DNA from: a virus
IMG/VR virus record: IMGVR_UViG_3300042905_001606
Location: 1 to 24,121 of that record
DNA length: 24,121 nucleotides
Direction: 5' to 3' (one strand)
Shown here: one piece after another, positions 1-7,800 of the stretch
Layout: each line of letters opens with the position of its first letter
Position numbering within the stretch: the stretch's first letter is position 1
Notes under the pieces: model-generated
Databases searched by the model: none
What the model was told of the DNA's origin: nothing
Seen by the model: only the letters and a program-made list of their open reading frames with translations
Position numbers and translations under genes: made by a program

Positions 1-733
1 TCGCCAGTATGATACCCACAACATCTGCGTCAGAGTCGTATCCCGAGGCGGTACCAGTGAAAGTGGCAGCGTTGGTCTTGAACTGCACAATATCGCCAGG
101 AGCAAAGTTGGAAGACACTGCACCAGCCCCGCTAAGAGACACCACAGATCCGTAAATAGGAACCGATCCGCCACGCTCCAGTAGACGCGAGTACAACTCC
201 GAGTAGTCTGCCACCGAATACGAAGCACCGTTGCACTCCAACCAACTCTCAGGAACAACTGAACCTGCATACGGAACAATACTGCCCACAGGTTGAACTT
301 CATCTATTGAAACAGTGGAAGACCCACCAATCTGTGTGCCCAAGTAGTTTGTTACTATGTACCCACCACTGAGATGGTTACGAGAAACCACTGCTTTTAC
401 AACGGAGCCTATGAAACTAGGAGGACTGTTTGTGAGTTCTCCCGCAGTTTCTCCAGACAAAAACATGACAGGAAAGGAAACTCCTGCCAAAGCAGGAACG
501 CTCAAGTATCCACTGTAAGTGATTTCAAAGTTGTCCGCGTCCGTAATAGAGTTGACTACGCCCACTACTTCGGCATTGGTGGCGTTGTCAGCCTTTGCCT
601 TGACGTACTTTCCGTTTGATGTATTTAAACGGAGCACGTCACCGACCACGAATCCGTGCCCAACCTGGGTCAACAACTCCTTTAGAGTTTTTGTGTTTGC
701 TGCTCCACCGCTTAGAACTAGTGTTGACCCCAT
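1..733 (-). CDS. Tail fibre protein with phage tail-collar domain, partial (C-terminus beyond left edge)
   Basis: The frame opens with ATG at 733 and stays open to base 1, giving 244 visible residues; the stop lies outside the window. An AAAGGAA Shine-Dalgarno sits about 7 nt before the ATG. Residues 24-118 form a module also found in the S74 fibre gene, including NAEVVGVVNSIT and FEITYSGYLS. Residues 150-192 match the start of the phage tail-collar fold (GSIVPYAGSVVPESWLECNG, then YSELYSRL), known from T4 gp12 and many short fibres that bind host surface glycans. Instead of continuing to the usual FNLPDLRGR segment, the chain runs into a second copy of the module (APGDIVQFKTNAA, DADVVGIIL) at residues 208-244. 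It follows the previous gene by 24 nt. I infer a peripheral host-contact fibre. Frame and domain are clear; the complete architecture is not visible. Confidence 0.88.
   Translation of the reverse strand, partial: MGSTLVLSGGAANTKTLKELLTQVGHGFVVGDVLRLNTSNGKYVKAKADNATNAEVVGVVNSITDADNFEITYSGYLSVPALAGVSFPVMFLSGETAGELTNSPPSFIGSVVKAVVSRNHLSGGYIVTNYLGTQIGGSSTVSIDEVQPVGSIVPYAGSVVPESWLECNGASYSVADYSELYSRLLERGGSVPIYGSVVSLSGAGAVSSNFAPGDIVQFKTNAATFTGTASGYDSDADVVGIILA
380..664 (-). repeat. Fibre module, copy C (within collar-domain fibre, residues ~24-118)
   Basis: GDVLRLNTSNGKYVKAKADN, NAEVVGVVNSIT, FEITYSGYLS, MFLSGETAGELT and SVVKAVVSRN follow the same order as copies A and B of the S74 fibre. A fourth, incomplete copy begins near base 112 and runs off the window (APGDIVQFKTNAA, DADVVGIIL). 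Confidence 0.7.
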
Positions 734-757
734 GTGTGTTTCCTTTTACTGTATGTA

Positions 758-1771
758 TCAGTTCAAATCCAATGTGTACTGGTCGCCCACGAAGTAGATT
801 TTGTGTATGGTTTGGGCACTAAAGGTACTGTTTGTAATAGTAAATACCTGCGGCGAACCCGTCCAGTTTACAAACAACGAGAATCCACTTCCACCGTACC
901 AATTTCCTGAAGTTGCCATACACGCGCCCAACTGCTGATTACTTCCGTATAGTAACCTAGTATTATTGGAGTCCAGTGATGCGTTGTCTGATCCTGTCCT
1001 CCAATGCACCAAACACGCTTCCCAAGGCTGAAAGGTTGCATTAATTGTAGTACCAGACGAGTATCCCAAATTCGATGTTATCTCCCATTTGTTGGGAAAC
1101 AAAAACCACCCACACGCACCGTTGCCGTTACACCCACCTCCACTAAAAGAGGCAGAAATATTTGCCATATTCTTGAACTTGAGAGTGTTTGAAGTTCTAA
1201 AAGCGCGAACCTGACCACCTGCCACTGAATGTGTAGTGGAGGTGGATGCACCTAAAGCAGTGCTAGAGCCTCCTAGGTTGTTCAGTGTTGTTCCATTTGT
1301 ACCGTCTTCAACTACACCAATAGTGATCAGTGTGTTTTCTACACAATGCTCTGATTTTCTAGCCAAAGTGTTGTTGGAAACAAAGGTAGAAATGGTTTGT
1401 GTGTTGTTAAGAGTTGCGTACAATCCGCAGCCCCCATCGGCGGAGGTTCTAACAAAAGGAGAGAGCGCATCACTCCAAGCGTATCCATACCTAGGAGGAC
1501 TGTATCCCACTAATCCATTAGACAAAGCAGCATATGCACTGTACGGATTGTAAGGACAGCCCGCTAAAAACGCCAACATGGACTCTCGTCTTCCTGTGTG
1601 CCTGCCTTTTCCAACAAAGTCTCCGTACTTTAGTGGAGCAGCGGTTGGAATGCTAATGTCACGAGAAAGATATCCCAAAAGGTTGTCAGCAGTAACACCC
1701 GCGTTTGGTCCAAACTCTACTTGGATGTTGCTAACTAGTCCGAGTGGTACACCAGAAGGTATTGTTCCCAT
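758..1771 (-). CDS. Putative tail fibre / adhesin-like structural protein
   Basis: 337 residues, ATG start with a full AGGAGG Shine-Dalgarno 6 nt upstream; the start lies one base after the stop of the S74 fibre gene. The N-terminus (MGTIPSGVPLGLVSNIQVEFG) followed by LKYGDFVGKG at 47-56 resembles short structural modules common in marine T4-like fibre and collar proteins, where a 'GVPisl...E.G' segment precedes a 'dFyGK' segment. The rest is rich in Gly, Ser, Thr, Asn and aromatics, typical of beta-structured fibre tips. Seven cysteines are present (72, 115, 143, 214, 220, 253, 284), including a CNGNGACGW cluster at 214-222. I recognise no enzymatic motif. Its place between two fibre genes supports a host-contact or fibre-accessory role, but the exact function is unknown. 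Confidence 0.82.
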   Translation of the reverse strand: MGTIPSGVPLGLVSNIQVEFGPNAGVTADNLLGYLSRDISIPTAAPLKYGDFVGKGRHTGRRESMLAFLAGCPYNPYSAYAALSNGLVGYSPPRYGYAWSDALSPFVRTSADGGCGLYATLNNTQTISTFVSNNTLARKSEHCVENTLITIGVVEDGTNGTTLNNLGGSSTALGASTSTTHSVAGGQVRAFRTSNTLKFKNMANISASFSGGGCNGNGACGWFLFPNKWEITSNLGYSSGTTINATFQPWEACLVHWRTGSDNASLDSNNTRLLYGSNQQLGACMATSGNWYGGSGFSLFVNWTGSPQVFTITNSTFSAQTIHKIYFVGDQYTLDLN

Positions 1772-1772
1772 T

Positions 1773-4700
1773 TTATTCCTCCTGTGGCGGTGGAATTTGG
1801 TTTACCCGAGACGACAGTTCATCAATTTTCTGCTTTAGTTGCTTTATGGCTTCAACAAACAAGCCTGCAAGATTTCCGTAAGCCAAACTGTAGTACCCTT
1901 CGCCCTCGGTGCCCCCGTGAACGGCTTCAGGCAAAACAGCCATAACGTCTTGCGCAATAAGTCCTGTTCTACGGTTTCCCTCGCTGTTTGTGTACAGAAC
2001 TCCGTTTAGTTTAAGAACCTTACTCAACGCGTCTTCCAGCGCAGTAATGTTGGTTTTCAAACGACTGTCGGACAAAGCAGTAATATCACCACTTGCGAGT
2101 ATTTGCCCAATTACGTGGAGTGCTTGGGTGGGTGTTTCTGTACCGATTCCGGTTTTTCCGTCGTTCAAGATGGTTAGTTGAGCCACAGGTGAAGTTCCCG
2201 CATCAGCCGCTTTGCCTAACCGTAAAACACCGTCTTTTTGCGACAAGAACCCCACTCGGGATCCTGATGCGGCATCAGAATCAGAAAGCACCAATGCTGC
2301 TCCAGTGGTGGACGCAACAGTTACTGATCTGCCGTACCCTGAAATGAGCAGAGGAGAACTAACACCGAATCCAACACTACCCGAGAAGTACGCAGTTGGT
2401 CCACTCATGCGGAAGTGTTCCGTAAGGGTAGACGTTCCGTTTATTGGCGTATCGGTAGAAGATTGGCTCAAGAAAGAGATTATTCCTTCGCCTTGAGTAG
2501 CGCAAACACCAACAACAAAACTGCTCTTTGGAATAGTACCCGAAATCGTGGAGGTGTACAGAGAAGACTTTGTTGCTCCCTGTACACCGTAATTGATTTG
2601 TAGGTTTGCAGTTCCGTATTGCGTTCCGATCACATTGTATGATCCAGCACACGTTCCATTGGCTACATCACTGGTTGACGTGAATCGACTAATGATGAGA
2701 GGTCTGCCGTCAGGAGTAGCAGCAGTGTTATCCCCGATTCTGATGTGACCTATGACATCAAGTGGAGCAATTATCCTGTTTCCTGCTCCGCCGTTAGCCC
2801 AGTTGCTCCAACCACTACCTACTCCAACGTATCCTGCTATACCTCTACTGTTATTAAAGAACGCGCTTCCAGCAGCAATTCTCATGGACTCGGTGCCTTG
2901 AATTGCTCCGTTATAACGAGAAATCACCAAGTCACCACTAACACCGTCTCTAAGATCGGTTACAAGTATTCTTCCAACATCAACAGAAGCACCCTGAACC
3001 GTAACTACACCACCAAGTACGCCTCTGTCTGCGTACAGGTATCCGGCTCGTGCGCCTGTTGCCAAAAACACTGCCTTTGAAACTTGTTGAGAAACAGACG
3101 GAGGATTGATTTGGAAAGACGAAACACTGCTTTCCAGTGAAGTAGAGTGATGTACTGGATACGAAGCGGGAATAGTTCCTGCGCAATTTGTAGCCAGCCA
3201 GTAAACAGTTTCAGGTGTAAGTGGTGTGCTGTACGTGTACGTGATGCCGTCAAAGAAACCGTCAACCAAAACATCAAAATTTTGGTACACCAAGTTGTTT
3301 ACGTTGTTGCCCGTTGCACCACCAACAGCAACAACCATACCAGCAACTTCTGCCTCGGCAGCGGTATTTGCCTGTGCTTTAACGAAAATACCAGTTGGGT
3401 GATACTGTTCTGCTGTGTTTCCATTGTTTGCAGCGTTTGTAAAATACCGTAAGGTCACCCCCGCAGGATGCGCTTTGAATCGAACAAAGTCTCCAAGGTT
3501 GAATCGGTTCAACTGGTTGAATCGGGTAGTAATAGAAGACGCATTTGAAATTTGCACAGGCGTAGCAAGTTCGCCACCAGTAAAGGGCAAAACCATTGCA
3601 GACTTAACACCAGTTGCAATCATCAGTGCCTTCTGCACCTGACCGCCAGCAAGAGGCTGAACACTGGTTATTTTTCCTGGATTGTACGGACTCAAATAGT
3701 AAACTGATCCCTCTACTAGTTGTCCACCTGAGTCTTCCAAAACATTGGCAAAATTACCAAATATCTCTCCAACAAAAGTCATTTCAAATTCTGTTGCCGA
3801 TATGATGTCTGATACGATACCAATCACTTCTGCGTTTGATGAGTTGTCTGCTTCAGCAGCAATATACTTGTTTGCGCTACCTGCATCGTAACGAACAGGT
3901 GTTCCAAATTGGAACAAGTGTGATCCCGCCGTCTTTACTGTTTTTCTATTGACACCGTTTTCTATCTTGACAAAGGGTCGTTGACCGTATGTGGTTCCAT
4001 TAAGAACTTCCATGAAAGCAGTAGAACCTGCAAGACTGTAACGAGAAAACTCGATTACGCGATCAGATTCAGGAGAACCTGCAAGAGTTCGCACCTCAAA
4101 ACCGTGTTCTGTTGTTGCGCCACCGTCCACGCGAATACCGCTTCCGTGCACTGGCAACAAACCGTTTCCGCTTGGAACTATTCCGTGCGTTGATCCACTA
4201 AATCCTATGTGGGCGTTTGATCTCCACAGCCCTGTAAATCCGTGAATCTGATTTGCAAGCCAAACCCATTCCGCGGTTCCACCTGTTCCTCTGTACAGCA
4301 AAACACCACCACCACCAGCAGTATTAATTGCTGTGTCGTTTGCAGCAGAACTAGCACCCAAAACAATACTGTAGTCATCAATAGTGACTGTGTTTGCGTT
4401 TACAGTAAAAGTATTGGCATTGAATGTAACATCACCATCAAAGGTAACACCGTTTGTAAAGCGAATTGACCCCTGGAAGGTATGACCGTATTGAATATTG
4501 TCAGACAGTCTGTATGTAAATGTTCCACTTGGAGAGTCTATTACGGTCAGTTCGTCTCCACTAACACCTTTATACGACTGAAGTTTATTCAGTTTATACA
4601 CAGAGAGATTGGTAATATCTCTCCAAGTATTGAAAGTATCCCCTAGTTCAACTTCAGGAATTTGGTAGGTGTTTGAGTCTGGTCCGGTGTTAATTGCCAT
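1773..4700 (-). CDS. Long tail fibre protein with C-terminal self-cleaving Peptidase_S74 chaperone domain
   Basis: 975 residues, ATG start 2 nt after the stop of the coiled-coil gene. The N-terminal part (VELGDTFNTWRDITN, residues 17-31) resembles the baseplate-attachment ends of marine phage fibres. Residues 70-115 are repetitive beta structure (GVTFDGDVTFNANTFTVNAN). Residues about 261-360 and 397-550 are two copies of a fibre module containing AEVIGIV and AEVAGMV. GIGTETPTQALHVIGQILAS (851-870) leads into the S74 intramolecular chaperone: SDSRLKTNI at 877-885, then RTGLIAQDVMAVLPEAV. In characterised members (endosialidase and T5 fibre chaperones) this domain trimerises the fibre and then cleaves itself off; the Ser/Lys pair spaced by five fits S877 and K882. 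The tail end (AIKQLKQKIDELSSRV) is a short coiled coil. The receptor-binding part is presumably residues 560-850. Confidence 0.93.
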   Translation of the reverse strand: MAINTGPDSNTYQIPEVELGDTFNTWRDITNLSVYKLNKLQSYKGVSGDELTVIDSPSGTFTYRLSDNIQYGHTFQGSIRFTNGVTFDGDVTFNANTFTVNANTVTIDDYSIVLGASSAANDTAINTAGGGGVLLYRGTGGTAEWVWLANQIHGFTGLWRSNAHIGFSGSTHGIVPSGNGLLPVHGSGIRVDGGATTEHGFEVRTLAGSPESDRVIEFSRYSLAGSTAFMEVLNGTTYGQRPFVKIENGVNRKTVKTAGSHLFQFGTPVRYDAGSANKYIAAEADNSSNAEVIGIVSDIISATEFEMTFVGEIFGNFANVLEDSGGQLVEGSVYYLSPYNPGKITSVQPLAGGQVQKALMIATGVKSAMVLPFTGGELATPVQISNASSITTRFNQLNRFNLGDFVRFKAHPAGVTLRYFTNAANNGNTAEQYHPTGIFVKAQANTAAEAEVAGMVVAVGGATGNNVNNLVYQNFDVLVDGFFDGITYTYSTPLTPETVYWLATNCAGTIPASYPVHHSTSLESSVSSFQINPPSVSQQVSKAVFLATGARAGYLYADRGVLGGVVTVQGASVDVGRILVTDLRDGVSGDLVISRYNGAIQGTESMRIAAGSAFFNNSRGIAGYVGVGSGWSNWANGGAGNRIIAPLDVIGHIRIGDNTAATPDGRPLIISRFTSTSDVANGTCAGSYNVIGTQYGTANLQINYGVQGATKSSLYTSTISGTIPKSSFVVGVCATQGEGIISFLSQSSTDTPINGTSTLTEHFRMSGPTAYFSGSVGFGVSSPLLISGYGRSVTVASTTGAALVLSDSDAASGSRVGFLSQKDGVLRLGKAADAGTSPVAQLTILNDGKTGIGTETPTQALHVIGQILASGDITALSDSRLKTNITALEDALSKVLKLNGVLYTNSEGNRRTGLIAQDVMAVLPEAVHGGTEGEGYYSLAYGNLAGLFVEAIKQLKQKIDELSSRVNQIPPPQEE
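1776..2084 (-). other. Peptidase_S74 intramolecular chaperone domain region
   Basis: Encodes residues 873-975 of the fibre. SDSRLK supplies a putative catalytic serine (877) and lysine (882) with the spacing known for endosialidase chaperones, so release of about 98 C-terminal residues is predicted. A coiled-coil tail follows at about 951-966. Cleavage itself is inferred from the family. Confidence 0.88.
1778..1783 (-). promoter_or_regulatory. Consensus ribosome binding site for the 337-residue fibre gene
   Basis: A perfect AGGAGG stands 6 nt before ATG at 1771 and overlaps the last codons of the S74 fibre. It is the strongest Shine-Dalgarno in the window and suggests high translation of this protein relative to its neighbours. 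Confidence 0.75.
3051..3512 (-). repeat. Fibre module, copy B (within S74 fibre, residues ~397-550)
   Basis: Protein-level repeat: LGDFVRFKA, then a longer insert, then EAEVAGMVVAV, FDVLVDGFFDG, YWLA and KAVFLATGA. The order of elements matches copy A and the copy in the gene at 1-733. It is divergent at the DNA level. Boundaries are approximate. Confidence 0.65.
3621..3920 (-). repeat. Fibre module, copy A (within S74 fibre, residues ~261-360)
   Basis: Order of elements: FGTPVRYDAGSANKYIAAEA, then NAEVIGIVSDI, FEMTFVGEI, YYLSPYNPGKIT and VQKALMIATG. The same elements in the same order occur in copy B and in the gene at 1-733. The pattern looks like a beta-rich domain reused along fibres. 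Boundaries are approximate. Confidence 0.7.
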
Positions 4701-4702
4701 TT

Positions 4703-4894
4703 TCAGTTACTCTTATTTTGAATTAGTAGGTCGCGCAGTGCCTGCAATTGTTCTTTCAGAGTATCTATCTCTGTCTTCATCACGTTTATTTCAACCGCAG
4801 TTTCTTTGCCTTTTAAAAACTGCTCGACCGCTGCCTGATCGTGAAGAATCAGACTTCCTGTCGAGTTGTCTCGTTTATACGATCTGCTGCTCAT
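4703..4894 (-). CDS. Small coiled-coil protein between giant wedge protein and fibre
   Basis: 63 residues. The ATG overlaps the TGA of the 1678-residue gene in an ATGA junction, implying translational coupling. Residues 1-16 are polar and basic (MSSRSYKRDNSTG). Residues about 34-59 have a clear heptad-like spacing of I/V/L/M (INVMKTEIDTLKEQLQALRD), predicting a parallel coiled coil. There is no signal peptide or membrane segment. Small coiled-coil genes occur at this place in marine T4-like genomes, but I know of no assigned function. Its position suggests a linker between baseplate and fibre, or a fibre assembly helper. That role is inferred from context only. Confidence 0.75.
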   Translation of the reverse strand: MSSRSYKRDNSTGSLILHDQAAVEQFLKGKETAVEINVMKTEIDTLKEQLQALRDLLIQNKSN

Positions 4895-7800
4895 GGGTTA
4901 ATGAAACTAACACTTCTTACACTACGAACTGCTGGAGTTTGGTAGTAAGTAGGTGTGGAAGAGGACGAAGACAATTCCAAACGAACTTGATAAATCTTGA
5001 ATGTCGGAGACACAGGAGCAGTAGTTCTGAACACCATCTCTCTGTAATCAATTTCACTGGTGCTGGTAAACGGAATGGAAATCTGAGTGAGGGGTTGCCA
5101 AGTTTTACCAAAGATGTTTGTTTCTCCAACAGAAGCAACTCTGTAGTACGCCTTGACACTTGATCCGCTTGGAATATTTGCATTAACAAACACTGCTATT
5201 CCATCAGAAGCAATGTTTTCAGGCAATTCTACCGCTCTACTAACGTAGTTCGATGCTCCAAGACCTCCATACATCTGTACCGACGTACCGTACTGAGCCT
5301 GAATGTCAACCAGTGGAGAAACGGTATTAGCCACGCCTCTGTTCAAATTGTAAGTAACACTGGGATTTGCTCCAAACAGAGTTTGCATATACACAGATTC
5401 GTTGTTTCCAAACAACACACTGCCTCCCACAGAAGACTGTAATGTTCTGGATACGGAGCAGTCAGCGGGGACAACTTCTGGTGCGTAAATCTTGATTACT
5501 TGACGATTCTGACAGTTAAGCAAATTACTGTACTGAATAGTTCCGGTTGATGCCGAAAACGCACACCGAGAAACCTTGAACATAAGATCGGTATTGTTGT
5601 CCTGCACAATCGTAGACGATCCTTGAGGCGTGAACAGGGTTCCAACCAGTTGATTGTTTCCTGCTCTACCTGATTGGTCAAAACTATTGGCACTAACATC
5701 TGCTGCAAATAGTTCGTACTCACTGCTATTTGTTGTTATACAGATGGCGTACTCTCCTGGTTGCAAATACACAGGAGTGCTGAACTTAAACTGCGTTTCT
5801 ACTGGTTGTGTTTTGCTTACAGAAATCTCTGAAGGCGTCTTGACAACTGTGCTGAACGGCATAATGACCGATGGCGACGGGTATCCAGACACAGTTGGTC
5901 GTATGTCTACGGTAAGAGGAAGAATTGTGTCTTTGCCGTAAAAATACAGAGAAACACTGTCTAGGAAAATTCCTTCAGGATTAGTCACCTTATCAACAAA
6001 GAAAGTTTGAGACAGCGGCTCTGTGGGATTGCTGTTTACCAAAGAGTCTTGACTCTTGTTGAAGGGATCTTTGGAAATCGTTTCGCTGTTTACCGTTCTT
6101 CTACGAAGAGTCGGAGGTCGTGTGGAGTACGATCCAGAGTCTTGTTGCAGGAGTGCGCCCGAGCAGTAAATGTTTTCTTCTGCACTCACTGTGCAGTTCT
6201 CAACAACACTGCTATCGCTAATCCGAACTGATTTGGTGCCAGCCAAGAATGTAGACGACGGAATAGTAAATGATGTTTCACAAGTTCCGTTTTCATTCGT
6301 GGTGAGATTTGTAACCAGTCTCACGTCATCAACATACAATGCCAACCCACTGCTAGAATTCATGTTGGGTTTCAACCCAAAAGCCGTGACTCCCACCGTT
6401 GTTGTTGGGAAATATGGAACAACACTATTGTCAACAATTCTTGACCCAACCTTACGGCGAATTCTATTCCGAAGATTGCGAGAACGAATGTAGTTACTGT
6501 TCTTCTGATTCACAGAAAGAACCCCACGATTAACTCCAGATCTTACATTTCCAGAGTTAACAGACGGGATAGACGACTGTGAGTCTACCCGAGGAGTTTC
6601 CAGTATCTGCTTTTGGATATCATCCTGTTCTTCTTCTACTTCCTCAATACCAGTCCAAATGCTTTCCCAATCATTCCACTGTGTTCCGAACCCGCGAGAG
6701 TTTCCTGCGTTTGAACCAACCCAGTTGTCGTTTTCCAACAACGAATTGGTTTTGACCACAGGACGGTATCCGTTATCAAAATACGGGAAAATTTGACGAC
6801 TAAGTTTGAGCGTGCCTAGCCAGTTAACCGTGTTCGACGGGTTTGGCTTGACTCTCTTTGTGAATTGAATGTTTGAAATATAATCAGCAGCAGAATAAGT
6901 CAAGCCAACAACCCCGTCATTGCTGACGAAAGTGTTGGTCGTAACCCTAGAAACACCACTGTCGGTGTAAGACACTGGACTGTTTGTAAAGTACGGTCGC
7001 AACTCTCCACGCTCAAAGTCTACAGAACAAACGTGATCTGATGACGAAACATCAGATGTAGAGTGACCATAGAATTCATCGGAGAAAATAGATGTCTTGA
7101 GTGGTTCATTTGCCGAAGCAGAAGTCTTCAACGAGCGAGCATCAATTTCAGATTCAGAAATCGACAGTTTGGCAAAGACCTCAACATCATCAATTCTCTT
7201 TTCTAATTTTCCAATATCAGCCATAGTATATCGCTGATTGTTTGCTGGAGTAAACACGATGTCTTCTGGGTTGTGTGTATACGCAGGCACAGTCACTGTT
7301 GCCAAAACCAAACCGTCTAGTGGATCCGGAGGAGCAATAGGAGCAAGATCAGGAACACCACTAACAGTGAAGAACAAGGCAGAGCCATCAGCGGGATCAG
7401 GCTTCAGACACAGTTTGTCTATTCTTGGCAAGAAGTGATTGTACGAAACTGCCGTGCCTGACTCCGTAATAGACGAGAATTCGTAACCGCCATACGGCTT
7501 AAGCATGGCAGATTCTGCTGTTAGTCCTGTGCGCCTAAAGTCCAAACAATTAGCCAAAGAAACCGTTTTTCCGGTTCTAGGATTCGTGAACAGCGGAATG
7601 TTTTCGTAAGTTATGCCTGGGTATGATTTTTTGCCAATAAATGGTCCCGCAGTTAGTCCCTTGTGCTCAAAGTACGAGTAGTTAACCACAAACGACACGG
7701 GAGAACTGGTGTATCGAGCAAGACCTTCTGCCGTCTTCTTGATGTACAGTCTGGAGTTTTCGTAGTGACTTTCTCTCTGCCCGTCATCCAATTCAAAGTC

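Noticed and set aside
734-757. Possible terminator in the largest intergenic gap (24 nt)
   Set aside because: There is no stem-loop or U-run; the gap only contains the ribosome site of the next gene.
3494-3530. Short DNA direct repeat 'ggttgaatcg' in the S74 fibre gene
   Set aside because: It encodes RFNQLNRFN and is explained by local protein sequence; there are only two copies and no wider repeat structure.
4669-5163. 164-codon open frame on the plus strand across the coiled-coil gene
   Set aside because: It is antisense to two well-supported genes and shows a low-complexity Ser/Cys/Arg pattern typical of shadow frames.
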